From Verrucomicrobiota bacterium (GTDB lineage Bacteria; Verrucomicrobiota; Verrucomicrobiia; Limisphaerales; UBA9464): a stretch of DNA of 64,000 nt. Location: NCBI GenBank assembly GCA_947471985.1, contig CANIZL010000006.1, positions 40,155-104,154 on the forward strand. Reading direction: 5' to 3'. Below, one piece after another: positions 25,066-34,722 of the stretch (within the stretch, counting starts at the first letter, position 1; every line of letters begins with the position of its first letter). A program made the translations under genes and the position numbers. The notes beneath the pieces were generated by a model that was not told the origin of the DNA, did no database searches, and worked only from the letters and a program-made list of their open reading frames with translations.

Positions 25066-26730
25066 ATGCAAATTGGTCCCATCCTTCAACGGGAGCTGCG
25101 GGTGTGCCTCCGCCGGCCGGAGGCGCGCCGGTTTCGGAACCAGCATGCCTACTGGGCGACGGGGTTCTCGGCACTGCTGTTGGTGGTGGAGGGTTTCGGG
25201 GTGCCAATCCTGCAATACCTTGGGTTCTGGATTTTCGCCGGCTCCGCGATGCTGGCCGGCGCGCTGCCGCTGTGGCAATGCCTCGGGTTGATTCAGGACG
25301 AGCGGCATGCCCGCACGTTTCCCCTGCTTCGATTGGCCGGGGTCGGGCCCCTGCAGTTCTTCGCCGGGAAGGCTCTCAGTGCCCTTTGGTCCTGCGGTTT
25401 TCCGGTGCTGGGCTGCCTGCCGGTGATGGCCCTGCCGTTTCTCTCGGGCGGACTCGCGTACCACACTTTTCTCGGGATGCTGGCTTTCCTGCCGGCCGTA
25501 CTGGTGGCGTCGGTGGGCGTCACGCTTTTCACCTCCACGGTGTGCCGCGACGAAGCCGGGGCGCGGGTACTTTTGTCGGGGATCGTCCTGACCTGGTGCC
25601 TGGGCACGCCGCTGCTGCACGCCCTCGGCCGCATGGCGACGGGTGTCGCTCCGTTCGGTCCCGAGGTGTTGTGGATCAGTCCCATTTATGCCGGCTCGCT
25701 TTTGCAGGGCGATTTGACCCGCAGCGTGCAAGGCGAATTCTGGCGGGCCATCGCGCTGATGTGGGGGGTGGGAGTAACCGGGTTGCTGGGGGCCGCGGTG
25801 TGGCTGGGACGGACGTGGACCCAGGACGAACTGGCGAAAGAAACCCGGTCGCGGTCCCGGATCACTTTTGCGGAAGCGGACCCGTTGCGGGGCGATGCCG
25901 CGTGGAATCCCCTGGCGGATTGGGTGGCGGGTGAGACGGCTCGTTTGCGCTGGCCGTACTTCGGGCTGGCGTTGTTTGCCGGCCTATGGCTGGTGGCGAG
26001 TGCGGTTTGGGGACGGGCGTGGATGGGCAGTCTCATGGGGTTGTTGCTGATATTGACTCTGGCCCTGTTCGGCGCCGGATTGCCCTCGTTTCTGTTGTCG
26101 GCCCGGGTTGCGCGGGATCGGCGTACGGGTGCCCTGGAGGAGTTGCTCAGCACGCGCCTGTCCCCGGGGCAGATCGTGGAAGGGCACGTGGCGGGGGTTC
26201 AGCGCCTGGTTCGCCCGTTTCAAATCGCTGTGGCGAGTGTGGCCGGGGTGATTTGGCTGGCGGGCCTGCTGACCCGGTCTTGGGAGCCACCGGCTTTGTT
26301 GTCCTACGCGATTCTCGGAGGGATGCTGGAGTTTTGGGTGCTGGCCCGGGGGAAGCGGATGTTGTATCAAAGTTTTCGCCTGGCCTTCGTGACCGGACAG
26401 TCCACGGCGGGACTGCGGCGAGGCGGCACGGCCATTGCGATGGGCAACGCGTATAACCTCTTCAATTTCTACCGGCTGATACAATCCATCACAACGGTGG
26501 GCAAACTGCCGGAATTCCCCACGGGCGCGTTTTGGGAAGTGGCCCTGGTCCTGGCGGCCGCCGGGATTGGGACGGCACTGTGGCACGGATTCAAGACTGG
26601 GGTGATTCCTGCGCGGCGTCTGGCCGAGGAGGAGATGCGGACCCTTATCCAGGAGCCGGTGCCGGACAAAGCGGATCCCCGCCTCAAGTCGTGGGACGCC
26701 AACACCCCATGGCCAGCGGCCACCACGTGA
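25066..26730 (+). CDS. ABC-2-like membrane permease
   Basis: A 554-residue multi-pass protein with two hydrophobic blocks (~30-215 and ~290-540) separated by a soluble loop. The opening IGPILQRELRVCLRRP is the amphipathic helix found in ABC-2/ABC exporter permeases, and an RDRRTGALEELLSTRLSPGQ motif in the middle resembles the 'ERE.GTLE.LL.TPL' element of those permeases. No ATPase gene adjoins it, so it may use one encoded elsewhere. A UUCG-loop hairpin (25037-25050) sits just before the ATG. Confidence 0.72.
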   Translation: MQIGPILQRELRVCLRRPEARRFRNQHAYWATGFSALLLVVEGFGVPILQYLGFWIFAGSAMLAGALPLWQCLGLIQDERHARTFPLLRLAGVGPLQFFAGKALSALWSCGFPVLGCLPVMALPFLSGGLAYHTFLGMLAFLPAVLVASVGVTLFTSTVCRDEAGARVLLSGIVLTWCLGTPLLHALGRMATGVAPFGPEVLWISPIYAGSLLQGDLTRSVQGEFWRAIALMWGVGVTGLLGAAVWLGRTWTQDELAKETRSRSRITFAEADPLRGDAAWNPLADWVAGETARLRWPYFGLALFAGLWLVASAVWGRAWMGSLMGLLLILTLALFGAGLPSFLLSARVARDRRTGALEELLSTRLSPGQIVEGHVAGVQRLVRPFQIAVASVAGVIWLAGLLTRSWEPPALLSYAILGGMLEFWVLARGKRMLYQSFRLAFVTGQSTAGLRRGGTAIAMGNAYNLFNFYRLIQSITTVGKLPEFPTGAFWEVALVLAAAGIGTALWHGFKTGVIPARRLAEEEMRTLIQEPVPDKADPRLKSWDANTPWPAATT

Positions 26731-26896
26731 TCCGGGCGCACGGTCATTCCACGCAGGGTGGTGATGGGATTGCTGCGGAGGCGCTGGAGGCCCCGGCTAA
26801 TTCACGATCGGCGCCAAGTAAATTGATGCCGAAAGGACACGACGGGCCATAGTGGATCCATGACAACTCCACCGCTTTCGTCGCCGGGCTTTTGAT

Positions 26897-29542
26897 ATGA
26901 TCCGTTGGGCCGGCTGGCTGCTCTGGTTGGGATGTCTGGCGCGATTGGGCGTTTGCGCCCAGCCCCTGCTGATCAACGAACTGGTCACCAGCAACGATAC
27001 GGGACTGTCGGATGAGGATGGGGATCGACCGGATTGGATCGAACTCTACAATCCCGGTACCGCGGCCATCAACCTCCAAGGCTACGGCCTGACCGATGAG
27101 GTGAAGAGCCCGTTCAAGTGGCGGTTTCCGCTGCGGCTGATTCCGGCCCGCGGCTTGGTGGTGGTCTTTGCCTCGGGCAAGAACCGGACGAACGCGAATT
27201 CCCTGCACACGAATTTTCGTCTGTCCGCGGCCGGCGAAACGGTTCGGCTCACCCGGCCGGACGGGCGCACGACCGATGAGGTGGGGGTTCCCGCCTTGCT
27301 CAAGGATGTCGCCTACGGACGCCAGCCGGACGGCGGGTCCGCGCTGCTCTACCTCGCCACGCCGACCCCCGGTGCCCTCAATCACTCCGTCGCTGGGACG
27401 GCCGCGCTCTCGCCGCCGCTGTTCTCGGCGCCGGCCGGGTTTGGGGCCACGAATCTAAGCCTCGAACTCCGGGCGCCGGATCCGGGCGCCGTCATTCATT
27501 ACACCCTCGACGGTTCCGAGCCCACGACGGCGTCGCCGGTTTATGTCGAACCGTTGCGAGTGGCGAATCGTTCCAGTCAGTCGAACGAACTCTCGGTCAT
27601 CCCCGGCACGTCGACGACCAATCAACATACGGACGGCTGGAAACCTCCCCGCGGGTTGGTGCGCAAAGCGACGGTCGTCCGGGCGGCGTCCTTTCGCGCC
27701 GGCGCGTTGCCCAGTCGGAGCGTGGGACAGACCTTTTTTGTCGGACCGCGTCCCCCCACCGGATTGCCGGTGATCAGCCTTTCCCTCGCGCCCGCCGAAC
27801 TCTTCGATTTTGATCGCGGGCTCTATATGCTGGGCCGAATCTTTGTCGATTGGCGGCGGGATCACCCCACCGAACCCCTCACGGGACACACCCCGGCCAA
27901 CTATACCCAGCGCGGACCCGACTGGGAGCGGGCGGCGCACTTTGAGTATTTTTCCCCGGACGGAACGCCGGCGGTGGTGCGTGATATTCGGCTCGATATC
28001 CAGGGGCAATCCTCCCGGTCCTTTCGGCAAAAATCCCTGGGCCTGAAAGTCGCGGGCAACCCGATCCAGTACGAACTCTTTCCCGGATTGCGACGCCACG
28101 GCGATGGTACGCCCCTGCAGGAATTTCGTCATTTACGGCTGCGAAACTCGGGCAATGACTGGGCTTATACCTTGTTTCGCGACGCCCTGTGCCATCGGCT
28201 CGCCGAGGGGTTGTCAGTCGACACGCAGGCTTACCAGCCAGTGGAGGTGTTCCTGGATGGGGAGTATTGGGGCGTGCACAACCTGCGGGAGCAGCGTGAT
28301 GCGGACTATTATCAAAGCCACTATGGGGTGCCCCGCGAGGCGACGGTGATTTGCTTTAGTGACGGTTCCTTGGTTGAGGGCGTTGCCGGCGGAAACGAGC
28401 CGTTTATTAAGTTGCGGGAATTCGCCGGCAGTCACGATCTCGCGGTCGCGGAGAACTATGCGGTCGTGGCGCGGCAGATCGATGTCCGCAATTTCATCCT
28501 CTATCACGCGGCGTGCATTTACTTCGGCAATGCGGACTGGCCGCACAACAACCTGGAGGTCTGGCGGGATCGCACCGGTCCGGTGGATGGCGGCGCGGTT
28601 TATCCGCGCGACGGTCGATGGCGCTGGGTGTTGTTCGATTGTGACCTCGCCTACGCGCATCCATGGAGCGGCGGGGTGGGGGACGCCACGCTGGCCGCCG
28701 CCCGGTCGCCAACCGGTCGTCCGGAGGTGGGTGTCGATCTGGGCTGGTCCACGGTGCTATTTCGCAGTTTGCTCAAGAATTCGGAGTTCCGACGGGAATT
28801 CCTCAATACTTCCGCGGACTTGATGAATTCGTGGTTCCGGGAAGCACGGGCCGCGGGTACCGTTGAAAAGCTTCGTGCGGTGATGGCTCCCGCGATGACC
28901 GAGCACTTGGATCGTTGGCAGACGCAGTCCGGGACCAATGCGTGGGCGGCTCAGGTGAAGATTCTGACCTCCTTTGCCAATCAACGTCCGATCCTGCTAC
29001 GGCAGCAATATGTCACGCAATTCCACCTGGCGGGTTATGGGCCGCTGACGGTGGACGTCATTCCGGCTGAGGCGGGACGCGTGCGGGTGAATCATCTTTG
29101 GATCAATGCGGATCTCCCCGGGGTGGCGGCGGTGCCGTATCCCTGGCACGGCTGGTATTTTCGGGGTGTGCCCGTGGAGGTGGAAGCGCAGCCGGCGGCG
29201 GGCTGGCAGTTCGCCGGCTGGGAGTTCGATGACGGTACATCCGTGTCCGGGGCCGAGGCCGCGGTGCAACGGATTTTACCGGAAGCGGTGTCACAGGTCG
29301 GGGCCCGGTTTACGCGGACTCGACCCACCTTGGGGCCGATCACCTGGGTGGCGAAGAACCGCTGGAGCGTCACCGTCCGCGGCGCGCCGGACCACTCCTA
29401 TCAGGTGCAATCGAGTGGGGATCTAACGACCTGGCTCGCGGTGGGATCAGTGCTGACGGACGCGCAGGGTCAGGCGCGCGTGGAACGGGAGGCGCCGCCG
29501 GATCGGGGGGCCGATTTTCTGCGTCTTCGCGCGGCGGAGTGA
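26897..29542 (+). CDS. Secreted CotH-family protein with lamin-tail domain
   Basis: An 881-residue protein with a Sec signal peptide (IRWAGWLLWLGCLARLGVCA), a lamin-tail domain (~21-150: LLINELVTSNDTGLSDEDGD and DWIELYNPG), a chitobiase/Fn3-associated segment (~180-290: VIHYTLDGSEPTTASPVY) and a CotH kinase-like region (~300-690: DIQGQSSRSFRQKSLGLK, RNSGNDWAYTLFRD, FLDGEYWGVHNLREQ, VLFDCDLAYAHP). CotH proteins are atypical protein kinases in Bacillus spores; the activity of such secreted bacterial homologues is untested. The C-terminus (~800-881) is a Y-Q-V-Q-S-S-G-D-L..W module ending FLRLRAAE. This domain set is very common in Verrucomicrobia and Planctomycetes. Confidence 0.88.
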   Translation: MIRWAGWLLWLGCLARLGVCAQPLLINELVTSNDTGLSDEDGDRPDWIELYNPGTAAINLQGYGLTDEVKSPFKWRFPLRLIPARGLVVVFASGKNRTNANSLHTNFRLSAAGETVRLTRPDGRTTDEVGVPALLKDVAYGRQPDGGSALLYLATPTPGALNHSVAGTAALSPPLFSAPAGFGATNLSLELRAPDPGAVIHYTLDGSEPTTASPVYVEPLRVANRSSQSNELSVIPGTSTTNQHTDGWKPPRGLVRKATVVRAASFRAGALPSRSVGQTFFVGPRPPTGLPVISLSLAPAELFDFDRGLYMLGRIFVDWRRDHPTEPLTGHTPANYTQRGPDWERAAHFEYFSPDGTPAVVRDIRLDIQGQSSRSFRQKSLGLKVAGNPIQYELFPGLRRHGDGTPLQEFRHLRLRNSGNDWAYTLFRDALCHRLAEGLSVDTQAYQPVEVFLDGEYWGVHNLREQRDADYYQSHYGVPREATVICFSDGSLVEGVAGGNEPFIKLREFAGSHDLAVAENYAVVARQIDVRNFILYHAACIYFGNADWPHNNLEVWRDRTGPVDGGAVYPRDGRWRWVLFDCDLAYAHPWSGGVGDATLAAARSPTGRPEVGVDLGWSTVLFRSLLKNSEFRREFLNTSADLMNSWFREARAAGTVEKLRAVMAPAMTEHLDRWQTQSGTNAWAAQVKILTSFANQRPILLRQQYVTQFHLAGYGPLTVDVIPAEAGRVRVNHLWINADLPGVAAVPYPWHGWYFRGVPVEVEAQPAAGWQFAGWEFDDGTSVSGAEAAVQRILPEAVSQVGARFTRTRPTLGPITWVAKNRWSVTVRGAPDHSYQVQSSGDLTTWLAVGSVLTDAQGQARVEREAPPDRGADFLRLRAAE

Positions 29543-29549
29543 TGCGGCG

Positions 29550-29571
29550 CACGAACCCGATAGGGTTCGTG
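29550..29571 (+). terminator. Perfect 9-bp hairpin after the CotH gene
   Basis: CACGAACCC and GGGTTCGTG flank a GATA loop 7 bases after the stop at 29542. The sequence that follows (TAGCGAGTTG) is not T-rich, so this is a weak or Rho-assisted terminator, or an mRNA end stabiliser. Confidence 0.45.
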
Positions 29572-29594
29572 TAGCGAGTTGATGGAGAAACCTG

Positions 29595-29623
29595 TTGACG
29601 TCTTCCGGGCGGCCGGCTAGACG
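29595..29623 (+). promoter_or_regulatory. Candidate promoter TTGACG-N17-TAGACG
   Basis: TTGACG at 29595-29600 and TAGACG at 29618-29623 are separated by exactly 17 bp and lie 20 bp before the ATG at 29644. The -35 is a 5/6 match to the sigma-70 consensus. The CTAG-type -10 recurs upstream of several other genes in this window. Confidence 0.45.
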
Positions 29624-29643
29624 CATTTTTGACACCACTCATC

Positions 29644-31683
29644 ATGCACCACCTGCACACCTGGCCGCTATTTTGCGGTCTCCTGGGGCTTTCCGTATTA
29701 GCTCAACAAGGACCTTTTCCCCCGGAGGCGTGGCCTCCGACGGTGGATAAAAACGCCAATATCCAGTATGTCAGCGTGGGCGAGACGCTGGCGCCGCTGA
29801 ATGATCATTGGAGTCCCAATCTCAGCATCCTGACCGGCGGCGATCAGCTGACGGCGGATATCGAAATCGGCGGCTTTTCTGGCAAAAAGGCCACCGGAAA
29901 CTATCTCAATGTCGCGGACGGCAACCAGGGTTATACCCAATGGGCGGATCAGGAGACCATCGATATCTTGATGCAAATTTACGGGGATGCCGCGAATCTG
30001 AATTCGAGCGGGGCGCCCCGGAACTTCAATTTTCTTCTGGGAACTCTGCCCGAACTGGTGGCCCCCAACGGTGGCCAGATCCCGGCGGCGGCCAAGAATG
30101 GAAAATGGAACTGGGTCCTTTTCCGCATCCCCAACGGCACCCGGCCTTCGGACGGGTCCCGCTATGTGGGATCCATTCCCGCCAATGCCCAGGGAGCAAC
30201 CGCCAACGCCGGCGTGAATGGCGGCACGATCCGGCTGGAGAATGTGCCGAATTTGATTGTCCGCGCGATCGCCTGGGGTCCGCAGGGTGCGTTTGGTGAG
30301 CCGGATGCCATCAACCAGTTTGCGTCCGCCGCCAGCTGTGATCCGGAACCGAATACGAATCTCGTGTGGAATGATCTGGCGGCCAATGCCAGTGACCATC
30401 TCAATCTGCTGACCGGCGGGGATCAGGTTTCGTCGATTGCCACCGGGATTGGTCCGGACGGGGACAAGCGTCGCGCGGTGAAGGCCGAGGGCAGCCTGTT
30501 GAACTTCGGTATCACGGGAAATTACCTCGGCAAACCCTGCAACGACCCGCGGACGGTCAAGATCTGCGTGCAGTATTATGATGACGCGGCGCTCAAGGAT
30601 GTCGTGAGTTTCGGACCCGAGGCCTATGCCACCGACGCGCTCACCGGCGTGGGCAGCGTGGCGGAAGCCAACCGGGAAACGTTGAAGGGCACGGGTAAAT
30701 GGCAGCGCCGCTCCTGGATCATTCCGGCAGTGAACCTCCGGGGCGTCAATACGACCCCGCTCACCGGCGGGCCGCGTTTGGTGTTCGCGGGCGGCTCGGT
30801 TTATATCAGTCGCATCGATATCGCCGTGTTGCGCGAAGGCACGCACCCGCTGGCCGGTCAGGACCCGTTGGCCGACTGCTTTAGCGACCCGAATATCTGT
30901 CTCGGGGTTTATGGCGATTTCGCGGAGATGGATCTGGCCAAGGGAGTCTTCAATGGATTGGCGCCCGGCAGCAGTGGTGGCGATCAGGAAATGATCCAGG
31001 AAGAGGCGGGTCCGGCGAAGGATCGTCGTTTGGCGGTGCGACCGGCCTTTGACGACGGCACGCCGGGGGCGACGCACAATTATCTGAATTTTGCCATCAC
31101 CGATGAGAAGTTGGGACCCAACAGCCAGCCCAATGCCCGGATGGCGATTTGTGTGACGTACTACGACAGTCCGGATTTGGTGGGCAAGACGTTCCGCCCC
31201 GAGGTTTATCAATCCGAACGAAACGGCACGCTGACCTTCGCCTTTACGCCGGGCAATGTGGCGGTGGCTCTGGAGGGGACGGATACCTGGCGAAATGCCT
31301 ATTTTGAACTCCCGGACGTCAAGTTCAACGGGGTCAATCAAGGGCCCCAGGCGGCGGCGCGCTTTGCGTTGTCGGGCAAGATTGCCGTCAGTCGGGTGCA
31401 ATACGCGGTGATCCGTCCGTGCGGAGCCAATGCCGGTAAGAACCTGCTGCAGGATTGCAAGCCGGTCTCCAGTCCCACGCTCGGGGCCGTACGGGGCGCC
31501 GGGGGCAAGGTGCGATTTAGTTGGCCGGCGGCCGCCGTGGGGTTTGTGCTGCAGGGAACGGATTCCCTCGCCACCCCGGATTGGCAACCGGTGACCGCCG
31601 TGCCGACCGTGGACGGAACTTCCGCTGTTCTGGACGTCACGCCCGATGCCGCCCGGCGGTTCTACCGGCTCTTTCAGCCGTAA
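29644..31683 (+). CDS. Secreted protein with three ~200-residue repeats (function unknown)
   Basis: A 679-residue protein. I preferred the ATG at 29644 (a TTG lies 15 bp earlier) because MHHLHTWPLFCGLLGLSVLA is a good signal peptide ending before QQG. After it come three related blocks (~55-220, 235-405, 415-600), each with a G-G-D-Q motif, a G-N-Y-L or H-N-Y-L-N-F strand and, in units 2 and 3, ICVQYYDD / ICVTYYDS, an L-x-G-T-x-x-W motif and a GVN..P..G/A-R strand. The pattern suggests beta-sandwich (CBM-like) domains, an inference. The C-terminal ~70 residues form the FYR module (RRFYRLFQP). No enzymatic motif is recognised. It follows the CotH gene and may be co-functional. Confidence 0.8.
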   Translation: MHHLHTWPLFCGLLGLSVLAQQGPFPPEAWPPTVDKNANIQYVSVGETLAPLNDHWSPNLSILTGGDQLTADIEIGGFSGKKATGNYLNVADGNQGYTQWADQETIDILMQIYGDAANLNSSGAPRNFNFLLGTLPELVAPNGGQIPAAAKNGKWNWVLFRIPNGTRPSDGSRYVGSIPANAQGATANAGVNGGTIRLENVPNLIVRAIAWGPQGAFGEPDAINQFASAASCDPEPNTNLVWNDLAANASDHLNLLTGGDQVSSIATGIGPDGDKRRAVKAEGSLLNFGITGNYLGKPCNDPRTVKICVQYYDDAALKDVVSFGPEAYATDALTGVGSVAEANRETLKGTGKWQRRSWIIPAVNLRGVNTTPLTGGPRLVFAGGSVYISRIDIAVLREGTHPLAGQDPLADCFSDPNICLGVYGDFAEMDLAKGVFNGLAPGSSGGDQEMIQEEAGPAKDRRLAVRPAFDDGTPGATHNYLNFAITDEKLGPNSQPNARMAICVTYYDSPDLVGKTFRPEVYQSERNGTLTFAFTPGNVAVALEGTDTWRNAYFELPDVKFNGVNQGPQAAARFALSGKIAVSRVQYAVIRPCGANAGKNLLQDCKPVSSPTLGAVRGAGGKVRFSWPAAAVGFVLQGTDSLATPDWQPVTAVPTVDGTSAVLDVTPDAARRFYRLFQP

Positions 31684-31694
31684 ACTCAAGGATT

Positions 31695-31780
31695 CCCCGG
31701 GGAGCGGATTCCGATCCGCTTCCGGGGAAGCGGCCGACCCGGAGAGATGCGTTTTTCTCTCCGGGTCGTTTCATTTCTTT
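31695..31780 (+). terminator. Tandem hairpins; second is an intrinsic terminator
   Basis: Hairpin 1 (31695-31727) has a 14-bp GC-rich stem with one bulge and a TCCG loop. Hairpin 2 (31736-31767) has a perfect 12-bp stem, GACCCGGAGAGA / TCTCTCCGGGTC, with an 8-nt loop, and is followed by GTTTCATTTCTTT. Together they lie between the triple-repeat gene and pgi, and should stop transcription from the secreted-protein genes. Confidence 0.8.
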
Positions 31781-31821
31781 CCCGTGCATTCCCCGGGGCC
31801 GGGCGCACGTTGTCCACCGCG

Positions 31822-33411
31822 ATGATGCCTTCGAAAGCCGCTCTCTGGGCCCGCTATCAGCAATACTACACCGAGTTCGCCAGTCTCGGATTGTCCGTGG
31901 ATCTCTCCCGGGTGAACTTCCCCGACGGATTTTTGACCACCATGGAGCGTCCGTTGCAACGGGCGTTTGCCGCGATGGCTGAGTTGGAAAAGGGGGCGAT
32001 CGCGAATCCGGACGAGAAGCGCATGGTGGGCCACTATTGGCTCCGGGCGCCCCAATTGGCGCCGACGCCGGCCCTGACGGCGGAGATCGAACAGACCCTG
32101 GTGGCGTTGCGGACATTTGCCGCGGACGTGCATGCCGGGCGTCGCGTCGGGAGTGCCGGACCTTTCCGGAATGTTTTGATCATCGGCATCGGGGGCAGCG
32201 CGCTTGGGCCGCAGTTCGTCGCCAAGGCCCTGGGACATCCCGGCAGCGATAGACTGAAGCCCTACTTTTTCGACAACACCGATCCCGACGGAATGGATGC
32301 GGTGCTGGGCGAACTCCGGGGGCAATTGGGCCAAACCTTGGCGGTGGTCATCTCCAAGTCCGGCGGAACCCCCGAAACTCGCAATGGTATGCTCGAAGCG
32401 CGGGCGGCCTTTGAGCGCGCCGGCTTGAGCTTCGCGCGCCACGCGGTCGCCGTAACTGGAGCCGGCAGTGCGCTGGGTCAGACGGCCATGAGGGAAGAGT
32501 GGTTGCAGACCTTTCCGATGTGGGATTGGGTGGGTGGGCGCACGAGCGAAACCAGTGCCGTGGGTCTGTTGCCGGCGGCCTTGCAGGGTCTCGATATCGA
32601 TGGATTGCTCGCGGGTGCCCGGGCGGCGGACGAAGTGACCCGGATTCCGGAATTCAAAAAGAATCCGGCCGCACAACTGGCCCTCATGTGGTATTTCCTG
32701 GGCGAAGGCCGCGGTTCCAAGGACATGGTGGTGCTGCCGTACAAGGATCGGCTCGAGCTGTTCTCCAAGTACCTCCAGCAATTGCTCATGGAATCGCTGG
32801 GCAAGGAACTCGATCTCGACGGCCGGATCGTGAACGCCGGCATCAGCGTCTATGGCAACAAAGGGTCCACCGATCAGCACGCCTACGTGCAACAGCTGCG
32901 CGAAGGGGTGTTGAACTTCTTCGTGGTCTTCATCGAGGTGCTGCAGGATCGGGTGGGGGCCAGCATCGAGGTGGAGCGGGGGATTACGAGCGGCGATTTT
33001 CTCTGCGGTTTCCTGCAGGGCACCCGCGAGGCGCTTTACGAAAACGGGCGGCAGAGTCTCACGCTGACCGTCAAGGATTGCTCGGCTTTCACGGTGGGCA
33101 TGTTGATCGCCCTCTTCGAGCGGGCCGTGGGATTGTACGCGTCGCTCATCAACATCAATGCCTACCATCAGCCGGGGGTCGAGGCGGGAAAGAAGGCGGC
33201 CACGGCGGTTTTGAAGCTGCAGAGTGCCGGTGTGGCGTACCTCGCGGCGCATCCCGGAAGTGCGTTTTCCGCAGCGGCCGTGGCCCAGTCCATCGGTCAG
33301 CCGGACGGGGCGGAAATCCTCTACAAAATTCTCAACCACCTCGCGGCGAACCAGCGGGGCGTGAAGATCACGACCGGTTCCGGTCCGACCGCGGAATTTG
33401 CCGCCCGTTGA
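31822..33411 (+). CDS. pgi: Glucose-6-phosphate isomerase
   Basis: A 529-residue phosphoglucose isomerase (glucose-6-phosphate to fructose-6-phosphate; cytosolic glycolysis/gluconeogenesis). SIS-fold motifs are clear: [45 protein letters not shown] and [16 protein letters not shown] set the start at the ATG at 31822 (a second Met follows directly); an upstream frame to 31747 runs back into the terminator hairpin and would add 25 unlikely residues. It is a single gene, convergent with the rhodanese gene 22 bp downstream. Confidence 0.95.
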   Translation: MMPSKAALWARYQQYYTEFASLGLSVDLSRVNFPDGFLTTMERPLQRAFAAMAELEKGAIANPDEKRMVGHYWLRAPQLAPTPALTAEIEQTLVALRTFAADVHAGRRVGSAGPFRNVLIIGIGGSALGPQFVAKALGHPGSDRLKPYFFDNTDPDGMDAVLGELRGQLGQTLAVVISKSGGTPETRNGMLEARAAFERAGLSFARHAVAVTGAGSALGQTAMREEWLQTFPMWDWVGGRTSETSAVGLLPAALQGLDIDGLLAGARAADEVTRIPEFKKNPAAQLALMWYFLGEGRGSKDMVVLPYKDRLELFSKYLQQLLMESLGKELDLDGRIVNAGISVYGNKGSTDQHAYVQQLREGVLNFFVVFIEVLQDRVGASIEVERGITSGDFLCGFLQGTREALYENGRQSLTLTVKDCSAFTVGMLIALFERAVGLYASLININAYHQPGVEAGKKAATAVLKLQSAGVAYLAAHPGSAFSAAAVAQSIGQPDGAEILYKILNHLAANQRGVKITTGSGPTAEFAAR

Positions 33412-33433
33412 AGCGGGTGATCGGTTGAGCCGC

Positions 33434-33748
33434 TCAGTAGCGCGGCGTTTGAGCGTCGACTTCCTGGCTCCAGCGGTCGATGCCGCCGCTCAGATTCTCC
33501 AGTCGGGTGAAGCCGAGTCCGCGCAAAAAGCCGATGGCTTGGGCACTGCGGACGCCGTGGTGGCAGTACACCACGACGTCCGTGTCGCGCCAATCGGCCA
33601 GTTCTTCGTAACGCTCCGGCAAATCGCCCAAGGGGATCAGCCGGGAACCCGGCAGGGCCGCCAGTTCGTGTTCCCAAGTTTCCCGCACATCCAGCAGATG
33701 CGGGGCGGCGGGACCTTGGAGCCGACGGGCGAGTTCCGGGGGCGTCAT
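33434..33748 (-). CDS. Rhodanese-domain protein
   Basis: A 104-residue single-domain rhodanese. LLDVRETWEHELAALPGS matches the CH2A-like N-terminal motif, and the active-site loop YCHHGVRSAQA carries the catalytic Cys62. The HGVRS loop resembles GlpE/PspE-type rhodaneses, which transfer sulfane sulfur to cyanide or protein thiols. It starts 3 bp after the trxB stop, so the two genes form a thiol-redox operon, and thioredoxin may be its sulfur acceptor (inference). Confidence 0.9.
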   Translation of the reverse strand: MTPPELARRLQGPAAPHLLDVRETWEHELAALPGSRLIPLGDLPERYEELADWRDTDVVVYCHHGVRSAQAIGFLRGLGFTRLENLSGGIDRWSQEVDAQTPRY

Positions 33749-33751
33749 GCT

Positions 33752-34681
33752 TCAGGCGGTCAGACCGCTGAGATAACGCTCGCATTCCAGCCCCGCGGCG
33801 CAGCCCATGCCGGCGGCGGTGATGGCCTGGCGGTATTCCTTGTCGGAACAATCGCCCGCCACGAAGACACCTTCCACCGACGTCCGGGCACCGTGGGGAC
33901 GCACGACGTAACCGGCCTCATCGAGATCGATCTGGCCCTGGAACAGGCGCGTGTTCGGATGATGTCCGATGGCTACGAAGACGCCGGCGCAGGGCAATTG
34001 GGACGTGGCGCCGGTCTTCAGATTCTTGAGCGTGACGCCGGTCACCTTACCCGCTTTCACGTCTTGGATTTCCGTCACGGCGCTGTCCCAGATCGGCTGA
34101 ATCTTGGGATTCGCGAGCGTCCGTTCCGCCATGATCCGGGAAGCCCGGAGCGTGTCGCGACGATGCACGAGATACACCTTGGAACCGAAGCGGGTGAGGT
34201 AGCTGGCCTCCTCGCACGCGGAATCACCGCCGCCCACGACCACCAGGGGCTGATTGCGGAACATCGGGAGCGCTCCGTCGCAGGTTGCGCAGTAGGTCAC
34301 CCCGTGCTTCTCCAACTCCACTTCGCCCGGGCAGTCGAGGTGTTTGTGTCCGGCGCCGCTGGCGATGATGATGGATTGGGCCAGCACGGGCTCGCCATCG
34401 ATGACCAGGCGGAAGGGCCGCTGCGAAAGATCGACGGAATCGACGGTGGCGAAGCGCACCTGGGCGCCGAAACGCTCCGCCTGCTTTTGCAGCCGGGTCA
34501 TCAATTCATAGCCATCGATGCCCTCGGGGAAGCCGGGGAAATTCTCCACGATGCTGGTGGTGGTGAGCAGACCGCCGGGCATGATGCCGCTGAGGACCAG
34601 CGGCGCCAATTGGGCGCGGGCGGTGTAGATCGCGGCGGTCAGACCGGCGCAGCCGGTTCCGATGATGACAACTTTCTCCAT
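33752..34681 (-). CDS. trxB: Thioredoxin-disulfide reductase
   Basis: A 309-residue FAD/NADPH-dependent thioredoxin reductase. It has the FAD-binding GTGCAGLTAA, the redox centre CATCDG (Cys131/Cys134), the NADPH-binding VVVGGGDSACEEA with HRRDTLRAS, and a C-terminal GVFVAGDCSDKEYRQA FAD motif. It keeps thioredoxin reduced in the cytosol. The start is placed at the ATG at 34681 (MEKVVIIG); a version starting 15 bp upstream would add MDPAI. The downstream rhodanese gene is essentially contiguous. Confidence 0.96.
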   Translation of the reverse strand: MEKVVIIGTGCAGLTAAIYTARAQLAPLVLSGIMPGGLLTTTSIVENFPGFPEGIDGYELMTRLQKQAERFGAQVRFATVDSVDLSQRPFRLVIDGEPVLAQSIIIASGAGHKHLDCPGEVELEKHGVTYCATCDGALPMFRNQPLVVVGGGDSACEEASYLTRFGSKVYLVHRRDTLRASRIMAERTLANPKIQPIWDSAVTEIQDVKAGKVTGVTLKNLKTGATSQLPCAGVFVAIGHHPNTRLFQGQIDLDEAGYVVRPHGARTSVEGVFVAGDCSDKEYRQAITAAGMGCAAGLECERYLSGLTA

Positions 34682-34694
34682 AATCGCTGGGTCC

Positions 34695-34722
34695 ACCCTA
34701 GGGGCGAACCGCCCCCGCGCAA
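34695..34722 (-). promoter_or_regulatory. Candidate trxB promoter TTGCGC-N16-TAGGGT
   Basis: On the minus strand TTGCGC (34717-34722) and TAGGGT (34695-34700) are 16 bp apart, just upstream of the trxB ATG. The -10-like element shares the CTAGNNT form seen before several other genes here. Confidence 0.4.

Noticed and set aside
29698..31689. 663-codon minus-strand frame opposite the triple-repeat gene
   Set aside because: The plus-strand frame has a signal peptide, internal repeats and a recognisable C-terminal module; the minus strand has none.
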